This document shows, in pieces, positions 6,987 to 15,349 of a DNA stretch of 64,000 nt; the first letter of the stretch is position 1; each line of letters begins with the position of its first letter. Source of the stretch: Bacteroidota bacterium (lineage in GTDB: Bacteria; Bacteroidota; Bacteroidia; Flavobacteriales; Weeksellaceae); contig JAEWOD010000029.1 of NCBI GenBank assembly GCA_023461035.1, forward strand, positions 15,299-79,298. Reading direction: 5' to 3'. The translations under genes were made by a program, and so were the position numbers. The notes under the pieces are model-generated. The model was not told the DNA's origin and did not search any database. It saw only the letters and a program-made list of their open reading frames with translations.

Positions 6987-7982
6987 ATGGAACAAAGTAA
7001 TTACAACGGAGCATTACAAAAACCGATAGGTTCTGGCTTCAATGCAAAATCAACCTCAACAGAAGTAATCAAAGGTATCAATCTTACAGGAAAAATCGCC
7101 ATTGTAACAGGCGGTAATACAGGCATTGGCTTGGAAACGGTAAAAACGCTTGCCAACGCAGGGGCAATCGTAATTGTCCCTGCACGGAACATTGAAAAAG
7201 CAAAGAAAAATCTGCAAGGAATTGACAATGTAGAAATCGAAGAAATGGACTTAATGAATCCGGCTTCGATTGACGCTTTTACTGAAAAATTTCTGGCATC
7301 GGGCAGACCGTTACACTTGCTTATCAACAATGCGGGCATTATGTGGGTTCCGCTACGCAGAGACCATCGCGGTATTGAATCTCAATTAGCCACCAATTAC
7401 CTGGCGCAATTTCAATTGACGGCAAGGCTTTGGACTGCACTTAAAAAAGCCAATGGTGCAAGAGTTGTGAATGTATCTTCCCATGGGCATCAGTTTGCAC
7501 CTTTCAACTTTGACGACCCGAATTTTGAAAATCGGGAATACGAAACTTTGCAAGGTTACGGGCAATCAAAAACCGCTGTCAACCTGTTTTCACTTGAATT
7601 GGATAATAGAGCCAAACCATTTGGCGTAAGAGCATACTCTGTACATCCGGGATCTATTGCCGGAACAGAATTAGGAAGAGAGGCACCCTTAGAATTATTT
7701 ATAAAAATGGGCTTCTGTGACGAACAGGGAAATATGTTACCCGAAGTGACCGCTTCGCTCAAAACCATTCCGCAAGGTGCAGCCACGACGGTTTTTGCGG
7801 CTACAAGTCCATTACTCAATACCATTGGCGGTGTGTATTGTGAAGATGCAGACATTGCCGAATTAGCTCTTGAAGAAGTAAATCACGGCGGCGTAAAACC
7901 TTATTCGTTAGACGAAACAGATGCAAAACGTTTGTGGGAGCTAAGCGAAGAACTGAACGGTCTAAAATTTCAAATCATTTAA
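6987..7982 (+). CDS. short-chain dehydrogenase/reductase (SDR) family oxidoreductase
   Basis: 331-residue classical SDR, close to the retinol dehydrogenase/WW-domain-oxidoreductase-like subgroup by length and motifs. Rossmann cofactor motif TGGNTGIG at residues 41-48, NNAG at 114-117, catalytic Ser in NVSSHGH (164-165) and YxxxK as Tyr191-Gly-Gln-Ser-Lys195. All catalytic residues are present, so activity on NAD(P)(H) is expected. The substrate is unknown; the pairing with an AraC regulator related to the one in the nitroreductase/AKR operon suggests a similar redox or carbonyl detoxification role. AraC gene 8109 begins 126 bp downstream on the same strand. Confidence 0.92.
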   Translation: MEQSNYNGALQKPIGSGFNAKSTSTEVIKGINLTGKIAIVTGGNTGIGLETVKTLANAGAIVIVPARNIEKAKKNLQGIDNVEIEEMDLMNPASIDAFTEKFLASGRPLHLLINNAGIMWVPLRRDHRGIESQLATNYLAQFQLTARLWTALKKANGARVVNVSSHGHQFAPFNFDDPNFENREYETLQGYGQSKTAVNLFSLELDNRAKPFGVRAYSVHPGSIAGTELGREAPLELFIKMGFCDEQGNMLPEVTASLKTIPQGAATTVFAATSPLLNTIGGVYCEDADIAELALEEVNHGGVKPYSLDETDAKRLWELSEELNGLKFQII

Positions 7983-8108
7983 TAAGAATAAAGTATTCGG
8001 CAGTGGTGTAAAAGCCACTACCAAAATAATTTAAACAGTTATTCATAGTAAACGGTTAAATTCAAAAAACGAATGTTGTAAATTCGTAACAGACTTATTC
8101 TATAAAAA

Positions 8109-8918
8109 ATGGAACACATCTCAAAATACATGATACCGGAAATAAAACTGTCCTGTTACGAGGACAAGTTTTCAAGAACGGAAATCGTGTTTGACCAACA
8201 TATGCTCATCTGGTTCATTTCAGGCGAAACCAAAATCGTGCAGTCTGAGGCAACACACATTTTCAGGACAGGTGATATTTTTCTTATTCCGAGAAATAAA
8301 CCGGCAACCGTTATTAATTACCCAAAGGACGGTTTGCCTCATAAAACAGTGGTAATGCTCTTAACCGAAAAAATCCTACGAGATTTTTACAGTAATATAG
8401 TGGTGAAAACAACGGTTAATCCTGTTTCGAAAATTCATAGTTTCAGCAATCACCCTTTGCTTGAAAGTTGCCTTGCTTCCTTAATTCCCTACTTTGATAT
8501 GAAAGAACCTTTTCCCGAGAATCTGGCATTGTTGAAAATCACCGAAGCAATAAGTATTCTAAGAGCGATTGATGTCGAGATTGATAGTGTACTGGCCAAT
8601 TTTGACGACCCGCATAAAGTGAATTTAATCAGCTTTATGGAAAAGAACTACATGTTCAATATGCCATTGGAAAAATTCAGTTACCTGACAGGAAGAAGCC
8701 TTACAACGTTCAAGCGCGACTTTATGAAAGCGTTTAATAGTACTCCGCAAAGGTGGCTGACTCAAAAACGATTGGAATTAGCACACTATCAACTTGCTGA
8801 ACAAAAGAGTAAACCCATTGAGGTTTGTTACGAAGTCGGCTTTGAAAATTTGTCGCATTTTTCGTTTGCGTTTAAAAAGCAGTTTGGCTATGCCCCGACA
8901 GCATTGTTAAGACAATAA
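8109..8918 (+). CDS. AraC family transcriptional regulator (paralogue of 3789-4598)
   Basis: 269 residues: N-terminal cupin-like sensing domain (IFRTGDIFLIPRNKPA near residues 56-71) and C-terminal AraC HTH (about 170-268) with FSYLTGRSLTTFKRDF and GFENLSHFSFAFKKQFGYAPT. It has the same length as the regulator at 3789 and aligns along the whole HTH region (KNYMFN, TGRSL, FKRDF, QRWL all shared), indicating duplication of a regulator/oxidoreductase unit. It follows the SDR gene with a 126-bp gap and probably has its own promoter. It likely controls the SDR gene and perhaps itself. Confidence 0.9.
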   Translation: MEHISKYMIPEIKLSCYEDKFSRTEIVFDQHMLIWFISGETKIVQSEATHIFRTGDIFLIPRNKPATVINYPKDGLPHKTVVMLLTEKILRDFYSNIVVKTTVNPVSKIHSFSNHPLLESCLASLIPYFDMKEPFPENLALLKITEAISILRAIDVEIDSVLANFDDPHKVNLISFMEKNYMFNMPLEKFSYLTGRSLTTFKRDFMKAFNSTPQRWLTQKRLELAHYQLAEQKSKPIEVCYEVGFENLSHFSFAFKKQFGYAPTALLRQ

Positions 8919-9175
8919 AATTGTTAATCTTAAAAAAACAAATTATCCTGAAATATACGATCAATTTAAAAACATCCGATGAATGCTATACTTCTGGGGG
9001 ACTTGAATATAGGAAGGTATGATAATTTATTTATATTTGAATTCTGCATCTGCCCGTCGGTGTGGAACAAGCAAATCGGTTTGGCTAAATACAAGGCTAA
9101 GTGATTAATTCAACTTTAGGAATTCTATTTACTTGAATGCATTTCCCATCGATGACAACAAAAAAATATTGAAAC

Positions 9176-9556
9176 ATGGACAAAACAAATATTAACAAAG
9201 AAGATATTCTTGAAGCGGAAAGAAAACTTTTTTCAGCCCAACTAATAAGTAATGTGGAAATTATTGATGAGCTGTTGCACGATGATTTAATTGCAATTGG
9301 GCCGACAGGACAAATTCTATCCAAGGAAATGGATTTGAACTCTCATAAAGCAAAAACAATGATTATCGAAGATGCTTCAACCGAAATTGATGAGATTCAA
9401 ATCTCAGGAGATACAGCAATTTCCATTGTAACTATGACAGCAAAAGGAAAAATGATGGAAACACCATTGGAAGGAAAATTTCGCTATTTTAGAGTTTGGA
9501 AACGATTGGACGGCAAATTAAAGGTGATAGGTGCAAGTTTTATGCAACTTCCATAA
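9176..9556 (+). CDS. nuclear transport factor 2-like (DUF4440-type) protein
   Basis: 126-residue single-domain protein with the SnoaL/NTF2-like cone fold expected from its pattern: N-terminal helix (EDILEAERKLFSAQL), LLHDDLIAIGPTGQ (the typical first-strand signature for DUF4440), then alternating strands ending in FRYFRVWKRLDGKLKVIGASF. No signal peptide, so cytoplasmic. Family members bind small hydrophobic ligands or act as isomerases, dehydratases or stress proteins; no catalytic residues can be assigned. It stands alone about 260 bp after the AraC gene; the preceding spacer (8919-9175) shows no gene. Confidence 0.75.
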   Translation: MDKTNINKEDILEAERKLFSAQLISNVEIIDELLHDDLIAIGPTGQILSKEMDLNSHKAKTMIIEDASTEIDEIQISGDTAISIVTMTAKGKMMETPLEGKFRYFRVWKRLDGKLKVIGASFMQLP

Positions 9557-9748
9557 AATTTTTCCGATCAAAATTTAATTTTTGTCAAAATGAGAGGAAA
9601 AAAGCTATGTTGATTCCATTAATTTTTGCCGCTGAATGAGTCCTATTTTCTACCTATTCAATTTGGCTTCGCCGAATTAAGATTTCTATCCAATTTCAAA
9701 ACATCTAATTGCATTGAATTTCTTAAATTCGCAAACTAAATAAGATCT

Positions 9749-11284
9749 ATGTCAGAAGATATTTTCAAGCGAATTATATCGCACGCAAAAGAGTACGGAT
9801 TCATCTTTCAATCCAGTGAAATTTACGACGGACTTTCTGCCGTTTATGATTATGGACAAAACGGAGCCGAACTGAAAAACAACATCAAACAATATTGGTG
9901 GAAAGCCATGGTTCAGCTCAATGAAAATATCGTCGGGATTGATTCTGCCATTTTCATGCACCCTACGACCTGGAAAGCTTCCGGACATGTTGATGCGTTT
10001 AATGATCCTTTGATAGACAACAAAGATTCCAAAAAACGCTATCGTGCCGATGTTTTGATTGAGGATTATTGCGCAAAAATTGAAGCAAAAATTGACAAAG
10101 AAGTGGAAAAAGCGGCAAAACGTTTTGGAGACGCTTTTGATAAAGCACAATTTCTTGCTACCAACGCCAGAGTTGTGGAATACAAAGAAAAAATCGATGC
10201 TATTCTCAGCCGCATGGCGAAATCTCTGGAAACCGAAAATCTGGCCGATGTAAAAGCTTTGATCGAAGAATTGGAAATCGCTGATCCGCTTACTGGTTCC
10301 AAAAATTGGACAGAAGTTCGTCAGTTCAATCTGATGTTCGGAACGAAACTGGGAGCTACTGCCGATACTGCAATGGATTTATATCTGCGCCCTGAAACGG
10401 CTCAAGGTATTTTTGTCAATTTCCTGAATGTCCAAAAAACCGGACGAATGAAAATTCCGTTCGGAATAGCGCAAATCGGAAAAGCATTTAGAAATGAGAT
10501 TGTTGCAAGACAATTCATCTTCCGTATGCGTGAGTTTGAACAAATGGAAATGCAGTTTTTTGTACAACCCGGCACCGAATTGGAATGGTACGAAAGATGG
10601 AAACAAACCCGTTTGAATTGGCACCAATCGCTTGGTTTGGGTGAGGAAAATTATCGTTTCCATGACCATGAAAAATTGGCGCATTATGCCAATGCTGCTT
10701 CCGATATTGAATTCAAATTCCCGTTTGGTTTCAAAGAATTGGAAGGAATTCATTCGAGAACCGATTTCGATTTGAGTTCACACGAAAAATATTCAAGCAA
10801 AAAATTACAATATTTCGACAACGAGTTAAACCAGCATTATGTTCCTTATGTAGTGGAAACTTCAGTTGGTTTGGATCGTTTATTCCTTGCCGTTTTCTCT
10901 AACTCACTGAAAGACGAAATGCTGGAAGACGGAAGCGAACGCACCGTTTTGAGCTTACCTCCTGCCCTGGCTCCGATTAAAGCAGCTATTTTGCCATTGG
11001 TCAAAAAAGACGGTTTGCCGGAGTTTGCGGAGAAAATTTTCAATGATTTGCGTTTGGATTTCAATGTGATGTACGAAGACAAAGATTCCATCGGGAAACG
11101 TTACCGCCGTATGGATGCCATCGGAACGCCTTTCTGTATCACAGTTGACCATGATTCGCTGAATGATAATTCGGTGACGCTACGTTATAGGGACACGATG
11201 AAACAGGAAAGAATCCCGGTTGAAAAACTATCGGAAATCATTGACAAAGAAGTGAATATGAAATATTTGCTGGCGAAGATTTGA
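9749..11284 (+). CDS. glyS: glycine--tRNA ligase (eukaryote/archaeal-type, homodimeric)
   Basis: Class II glycyl-tRNA synthetase that charges tRNA-Gly in the cytoplasm. The 511-residue length and the N-terminus (ISHAKEYGFIFQSSEIYDGL) are those of the single-chain alpha2 type found in Bacteroidota, Firmicutes and eukaryotes, not the alpha2beta2 GlyQ/GlyS of most Gram-negatives. Class II motif 2 is visible (IGKAFRNEI near residue 245), motif 3 is in the ETSVGLDRLFLAVF segment, and the C-terminal anticodon-binding domain starts near residue 405 (APIKAAILPLVKKDGLPEFA). No frameshift. Transcription is monocistronic as far as spacing shows. Confidence 0.97.
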   Translation: MSEDIFKRIISHAKEYGFIFQSSEIYDGLSAVYDYGQNGAELKNNIKQYWWKAMVQLNENIVGIDSAIFMHPTTWKASGHVDAFNDPLIDNKDSKKRYRADVLIEDYCAKIEAKIDKEVEKAAKRFGDAFDKAQFLATNARVVEYKEKIDAILSRMAKSLETENLADVKALIEELEIADPLTGSKNWTEVRQFNLMFGTKLGATADTAMDLYLRPETAQGIFVNFLNVQKTGRMKIPFGIAQIGKAFRNEIVARQFIFRMREFEQMEMQFFVQPGTELEWYERWKQTRLNWHQSLGLGEENYRFHDHEKLAHYANAASDIEFKFPFGFKELEGIHSRTDFDLSSHEKYSSKKLQYFDNELNQHYVPYVVETSVGLDRLFLAVFSNSLKDEMLEDGSERTVLSLPPALAPIKAAILPLVKKDGLPEFAEKIFNDLRLDFNVMYEDKDSIGKRYRRMDAIGTPFCITVDHDSLNDNSVTLRYRDTMKQERIPVEKLSEIIDKEVNMKYLLAKI

Positions 11285-11414
11285 TATGATTATTTTGAAA
11301 TCGAAGATTCGACGAAGTCAATTTTAAATTCTAAATTTTAAATGATATTAACTTTGAGAAAGTTCTGTTTTCACAGATAAACCTTTGTCAAAGTTTTTTA
11401 TATAAACTCATTTT

Positions 11415-11888
11415 ATGCCCAAAATCGAACTTGAAACTTTCATCAAATCTGAAATTGAAATTTGTTTTGATTTGGCGAGAAGCATTGATTTACATCTCAT
11501 TTCGACATCGAAAACCCAAGAAAAAGCCATCGATGGCAAAACGTCAGGATTAATTGAACTCAACGAATTTGTGACTTGGGAAGCCATTCATTTGGGTGTA
11601 AAACAAAGATTAACCTCCAAAATCACCGCTTTTGAACGCCCATTTCATTTCAGAGACGAACAATTAAAAGGTATTTTCAAATCCATCAAACACGATCATT
11701 ATTTCGAATTAATGGATGATAAAGTATTGATGAAAGATGATTTCAATTACGAAGCTCCAATGGGATTTTTAGGCAAAATGGTTGAGTCTTTATTTTTAAC
11801 CAATTATTTGAGAAAATTTTTAGTGGGCCGAAACCAAATGATTAAAGAATATGCCGAGAGTGACCGATGGAAAGAAGTTTTGAAATAA
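11415..11888 (+). CDS. SRPBCC (START-like) family protein
   Basis: 157-residue protein with the SRPBCC helix-grip pattern: an opening strand (KIELETFIKSEIEICFDLAR), a strand with TSGLIELNEFVTWEAIH and KQRLTSKITAFERPFHFRDEQ, then GIFKSIKHDHYFEL, and a long C-terminal helix (MVESLFLTNYLRKFLVGRNQMIKEYAE). These folds bind hydrophobic ligands. This subtype is often annotated as a cell division inhibitor-like protein by similarity to SulA-linked proteins, which I would not infer from sequence. No signal peptide. A strong hairpin terminator follows at 11931-11976. Confidence 0.75.
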   Translation: MPKIELETFIKSEIEICFDLARSIDLHLISTSKTQEKAIDGKTSGLIELNEFVTWEAIHLGVKQRLTSKITAFERPFHFRDEQLKGIFKSIKHDHYFELMDDKVLMKDDFNYEAPMGFLGKMVESLFLTNYLRKFLVGRNQMIKEYAESDRWKEVLK

Positions 11889-11930
11889 CAAGTAAAAATT
11901 CTGTCAAAGTTCTGATAAAAAGTCTAAAAA

Positions 11931-11976
11931 AAACCTCCAAGGTTAGATTCAATTTTATGATTAACCTTGGAGGTTT
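11931..11976 (+). terminator. hairpin terminator, AACCTCCAAGGTT family
   Basis: Perfect 15-bp inverted repeat (11931-11945 and 11962-11976; arm AAACCTCCAAGGTTA) with a 16-nt loop, followed by a T-rich tract. It lies after the SRPBCC gene. The same arm sequence forms the hairpin downstream of purH at 31473-31516 and a single arm at 32047-32059, so it is a dispersed repeat as well as a probable terminator. Confidence 0.75.
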
Positions 11977-12034
11977 CCTTGTTTAATTCTATATAATTTC
12001 TAAAGAATTAATTCGTTATAAACTAAATTCAACT

Positions 12035-12616
12035 ATGAAAATCCATCCTTTTTTACTTTTGATGTCTTTGGTTTTTATTTTCCAAAGCTGCGGAAACTCA
12101 TTAAATAATTGGAGATATGTTGATCGTTGTTTAAAATGCAAAAAGATTAATTCTATGACAATTGAGCAACGAAATGAGAAATTTCAATTTAAAAACTCAG
12201 CTAAAATAGCTTATGCTTCATTTCCAAAAACAATAGATATGGATATTGAAAGATATTTTGAAAATCTGGAACAAAATCCCGGAACATTCAATATCAATGA
12301 TTTCTACGAAGTTAAATTTTTGAATTCAAATCAAATTAACCAATTAAGTGATTTGGTATACAATATAGGTTTCAGAAAAAATATAAATGGAGGACGTTCT
12401 GCTAATTGTTATTTTCCACATAATGCAATTTTATTTCTCAACGAAGAAAATGCACTTTTAGGATATTTGGAAATTTGTTTTGATTGTCATAAATATCGGT
12501 CAAGCAGCGATCATTATACTTTAGGAGAAGAATGCAGCAGTAAAATAAAACTTTTAAGGAGTTTATTTGAAGAAGCTGGAATAACTTACATTAGTTCATT
12601 AAAATCTTTAAAATGA
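12035..12616 (+). CDS. hypothetical lipoprotein with two CxxC motifs
   Basis: 193-residue predicted lipoprotein: signal peptide of about 18 residues ending in the lipobox-like FQSC (acylated Cys near residue 19). The mature part has two CxxC pairs, CLKCKK (near residue 33) and CFDCHKY (near 151), plus isolated Cys in SANCYF and EECSSK, enough for metal binding or disulfides. No heme CxxCH is formed: CFDCHK does read CxxCH at the sequence level, but the surroundings do not look like cytochrome c. No known family recognised. It overlaps the next gene by 4 bp (ATGA), so the two are probably coupled. Confidence 0.65.
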   Translation: MKIHPFLLLMSLVFIFQSCGNSLNNWRYVDRCLKCKKINSMTIEQRNEKFQFKNSAKIAYASFPKTIDMDIERYFENLEQNPGTFNINDFYEVKFLNSNQINQLSDLVYNIGFRKNINGGRSANCYFPHNAILFLNEENALLGYLEICFDCHKYRSSSDHYTLGEECSSKIKLLRSLFEEAGITYISSLKSLK

Positions 12617-13149
12617 AAATCCGCCTTGAAACCCCGCGTCTAATCCTACGTGAAATCGAGTTAACGGACGTTGAAGATATGTTTGAAATGGATTCCGATC
12701 CGGAAGTTCATAAATACATCTTGCAAAGTCCTGTTCAGTCAAAAGACGAGATTCTGGAAGTAGTCAATATGCTCCGGAACCAATATGCTGAAAATGGTAT
12801 TGCACGCTGGGCAGTCGTGGATAAAAACACCGGAGAAATGCTGGGTTGGTGCGGAATCAAATATTATATGGACGAACTAAACGGCCATCAGAATTTCTAT
12901 GAGCACGGTTATCGGTTCAAACAGAAACATTGGGGCAAGGGCTATGCGACCGAATCAAGCAAAGTGGTTTTGGATTGGGCTTTTAAAAATTTAAATACAG
13001 AAACCATTTATGCGATTACCGATTTAGACAATGCTGCTTCTATCCATGTTTTGAACAAATTAGGATTTGAGCTCAAAGAAGTTTTTCCGTATGATGAAAA
13101 TCTTGATTGTAATTGGTTTGAATTAAAAAAAGAAAATATCGTTTTATAG
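12613..13149 (+). CDS. GNAT family N-acetyltransferase (RimJ/RimL-like)
   Basis: 178-residue acetyl-CoA-dependent acyltransferase of the RimJ/RimL/ribosomal-protein acetyltransferase type. Starts with the typical IRLETPRLILREIELTDVEDMFEM; motif A acetyl-CoA binding loop appears as FKQKHWGKGYATESSKVVLDWAF (Q/R-x-x-G-x-G/A version KGYATE, near residues 107-121); the conserved NxASIHVLNKLGFEL near 137-151 closes the domain. Substrate may be an amino group on a protein, antibiotic or metabolite. The start codon overlaps the stop of the lipoprotein gene. Confidence 0.9.
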   Translation: MKIRLETPRLILREIELTDVEDMFEMDSDPEVHKYILQSPVQSKDEILEVVNMLRNQYAENGIARWAVVDKNTGEMLGWCGIKYYMDELNGHQNFYEHGYRFKQKHWGKGYATESSKVVLDWAFKNLNTETIYAITDLDNAASIHVLNKLGFELKEVFPYDENLDCNWFELKKENIVL

Positions 13150-13150
13150 A

Positions 13151-13978
13151 TTATCTTTTCAAAACTTCCCAAGCTCCCATAACATCACCATCCCGCAAAA
13201 GATCTTTGGCATGAAGATGTGCGATTTTGTCGTCTCTAAATTCTCCTTGTAACAAACTTTCTATGTTTCCCAACATAGCCAATTCATTTCCGGTAAAGTG
13301 ATGACTCAAACGAATTTCGTTTGGCAAAGCATCCACTCCTATTCCTTTTGTAACCAGCGGCTTAGGTATTTCAAACAGCGAGTCACCGTTGGAATGCGTG
13401 TACCAGGATTCGCCCATCCGACCGACCAAATCTATTTTCCGAGTATCAATCTGGCCTCTTTCATTCAATACCGATTCGTCCACATGAATCATCACAACCT
13501 CACAAACCACCAAAGTTCCGGCTCCGCCACCATCACCCAGATAAATCAAATCTTTGACTTTACATTCAAAAGAAGCTTTTGACTCTTTCACACGCGGGGG
13601 TTTCACCTTCTGAGAAGGGACTTCTGTAAATCCTGCTTTATGAAATTCGTTCACGCCCCTTTCGTATTCGGTACTGGAAAGTGAACTTTGATGAACGATG
13701 TCGTATGAAACAGTATTAATTACACATTCTCGCACTTGTTCTATATTTTCCAACGTATGTTTCGTCGTCGTATCCCGTACTCTACGTGAAGGAGAAAACA
13801 CCAAAATAGGTGGATTGGAACTGAAAACATTGAAAAAACTAAACGGACTCAGATTTACATTGCCTTCACCATCCACTGTACTGACCAATGCGATGGGTCT
13901 TGGAGCTACTGCATTTTGTAAATATTGAATGGATTCGGCCGGCGTTACCTGCGTTGTATCTATTGTTTTTATACTCAT
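13151..13978 (-). CDS. flavin reductase family / flavoredoxin-like FMN-binding protein
   Basis: 275-residue protein of the flavin reductase-like, split-barrel FMN-binding family. The N-terminal VAPRPIALVSTVDGEGNVNLSPFSFFN (residues 27-53) is the diagnostic FMN-binding segment, followed by PPILVFSPS and a Cys-containing VINTVSYDIVHQSSLSS region. Members reduce flavins with NAD(P)H or act as electron carriers. It converges with the acetyltransferase gene (1-bp gap between the two stops), so the two operons end tail to tail without an obvious separate terminator. Confidence 0.88.
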   Translation of the reverse strand: MSIKTIDTTQVTPAESIQYLQNAVAPRPIALVSTVDGEGNVNLSPFSFFNVFSSNPPILVFSPSRRVRDTTTKHTLENIEQVRECVINTVSYDIVHQSSLSSTEYERGVNEFHKAGFTEVPSQKVKPPRVKESKASFECKVKDLIYLGDGGGAGTLVVCEVVMIHVDESVLNERGQIDTRKIDLVGRMGESWYTHSNGDSLFEIPKPLVTKGIGVDALPNEIRLSHHFTGNELAMLGNIESLLQGEFRDDKIAHLHAKDLLRDGDVMGAWEVLKR

Positions 13979-14134
13979 TTCTGCTATATCTTAATTTGAT
14001 TTGTCAAAGATAGAAAGATTTAGAGCTTAACACAATTTGTAGTTTTTTAACAAGCAATTAGGGTTTGAATTCCCATTTCGGAACAATGGTTGTTTATTAA
14101 CATTAATTAAATCATTAATCTTAAAAATTTAGAA

Positions 14135-14326
14135 ATGAATAAGTTAGAATTAGAAGGAAAGTGGAACCAAATCAAAGGTGCTTTCAAACAGAAATACGGA
14201 GAATGGTTCAATGACGATGAGGCATTCATAAATGGACAATATGATGAAGTGATTGGTAAAATTCAGGAGAAATCCGGAAAAACCAAGGAAGAAGTTGAAA
14301 GATTGATTCAAAATTGGAAAGATTGA
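14135..14326 (+). CDS. CsbD family stress-response protein
   Basis: 63-residue hydrophilic protein with the CsbD pattern: begins LEGKWNQIKGAFKQKYGEW and continues with DDEAFINGQYDEVIGKIQEKSGKTKEEVERLIQNW. CsbD proteins are small helix-rich general-stress proteins of unknown molecular function. It is followed immediately by a strong intrinsic terminator (14360-14384), so it is probably monocistronic. Confidence 0.9.
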   Translation: MNKLELEGKWNQIKGAFKQKYGEWFNDDEAFINGQYDEVIGKIQEKSGKTKEEVERLIQNWKD

Positions 14327-14359
14327 TTCACTATTTCTTTCCAAAGCTAATCTAATATA

Positions 14360-14384
14360 TGCCCGGCAATCCGGGCATTTTTTT
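14360..14384 (+). terminator. intrinsic terminator after csbD-like gene
   Basis: GC-rich hairpin TGCCCGG-caat-CCGGGCA (14360-14377) followed by a run of seven Ts. Classical Rho-independent terminator. Confidence 0.9.
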
Positions 14385-14388
14385 GTAC

Positions 14389-14396
14389 TAAATTTG
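14389..14396 (+). promoter_or_regulatory. -7 box of the aat promoter (decides start codon)
   Basis: TAAATTTG matches TAnnTTTG. The in-frame TTG at 14394 lies inside the box and so cannot be the start; the ATG at 14427 is 30 bp downstream. No clear -33 element is visible because the upstream bases form the csbD terminator. Confidence 0.55.
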
Positions 14397-14426
14397 CGTG
14401 GGGGCAAGAGTAACCATGAAATAAAA

Positions 14427-15059
14427 ATGAAAAAATTAACTGAACAACTGATTTTTCCCGATTATTCCGAAACCGACAAATTCGGCATCATTGCTTATGG
14501 TGGAGATTTAAGTGTTGAAAGGTTGAAACTGGCTTATCAGAAAGGTATTTTCCCCTGGTTTAATGAAAACGAACCTATTCTCTGGTGGTTTCCTGATCCG
14601 CGGTTTGTACTATTTCCAAAAGAATTGAAAGTTTCCAAATCCATGAAAAAAATCCTGCGTGATGAAGTATTTCAATTTACTGAAAATCAATGTTTTGAAG
14701 ATGTTATTTTCAATTGTCGAAAAATAAAAAGGCCGGGACAAAAAGGAAGTTGGATTACCGACGAGATGATGAATGCCTATATAAGACTACATGAATTAGG
14801 AATTGCAAAAAGTGTAGAAGTCTGGCAAAATGATAAATTGGTTGGCGGATTTTATGGAATCCAAATAAATAAAATTTTCTGTGGTGAAAGTATGTTTACC
14901 AAAGTTTCAAATGCATCCAAAGCCGGATTTATTTATTTCGTCAGTAAATATTCGACTCAATTTGAATTAATTGATTGTCAGGTCTATACTGAGCATTTGG
15001 AGAGTTTGGGAGCCAAAGAAATTTCAGCCGATGAATTTCTAAGCTATCTGAATCCTTGA
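14427..15059 (+). CDS. aat: leucyl/phenylalanyl-tRNA--protein transferase
   Basis: Transfers Leu or Phe from aminoacyl-tRNA to N-terminal Arg or Lys of proteins, marking them for ClpS/ClpAP degradation (bacterial N-degron pathway). 210 residues from the ATG at 14427, normal for the family. Signatures: YGGDLSVERLKLAYQKGIFPWF (with Gly-Asp-Leu and GIFPW), ILWWFPDPRFVL, GSWITDEMMNAYIRLHELG, and GGFYGIQINKIFCGESMFTKVSNASK. All are canonical for Aat. The tRNA-Gln gene lies convergent about 150 bp downstream. Confidence 0.95.
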   Translation: MKKLTEQLIFPDYSETDKFGIIAYGGDLSVERLKLAYQKGIFPWFNENEPILWWFPDPRFVLFPKELKVSKSMKKILRDEVFQFTENQCFEDVIFNCRKIKRPGQKGSWITDEMMNAYIRLHELGIAKSVEVWQNDKLVGGFYGIQINKIFCGESMFTKVSNASKAGFIYFVSKYSTQFELIDCQVYTEHLESLGAKEISADEFLSYLNP

Positions 15060-15212
15060 TTATTTTCTGTATTTGAACAGAGTACAATAAATTTCATACA
15101 ACAAGATGAATGGGAATGCGAAAATAATTAATAATTCGTTTAAAATTCGTTTCATTGAATAAAAAATAAAAAAGCAATCAACTGAATTTCAATTAATTGC
15201 TTTAAAAATTGG

Positions 15213-15283
15213 TAGACCCACAGGGATTCGAACCCCGACAAACGGTACCAAAAACCGGTGTGCTACCGTTACACCATGGGTCT
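15213..15283 (-). tRNA. tRNA-Gln (anticodon TTG)
   Basis: 71-nt cloverleaf on the minus strand. Acceptor stem AGACCCA/TGGGTCT with discriminator A; D arm GTGT/ACAC; anticodon stem around CGGT/ACCG with 7-nt loop TTTTGGT giving anticodon TTG; T arm with GGTTCGAATCC. CCA is not encoded (the gene is followed by CC). It lies between aat and guaA in its own intergenic space. Confidence 0.93.
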
Positions 15284-15349
15284 GCCTTAAATTGCGAGTG
15301 CAAATATAATTTAATTTTCTATTTTCACAAATAACATTTTAAAGTTTTT

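Noticed and set aside
12480..12520. Heme c site (CFDCHK) in the lipoprotein at 12035
   Set aside because: Formally CxxCH, but no cytochrome c fold pattern or axial ligand context; treated as a CxxC pair.
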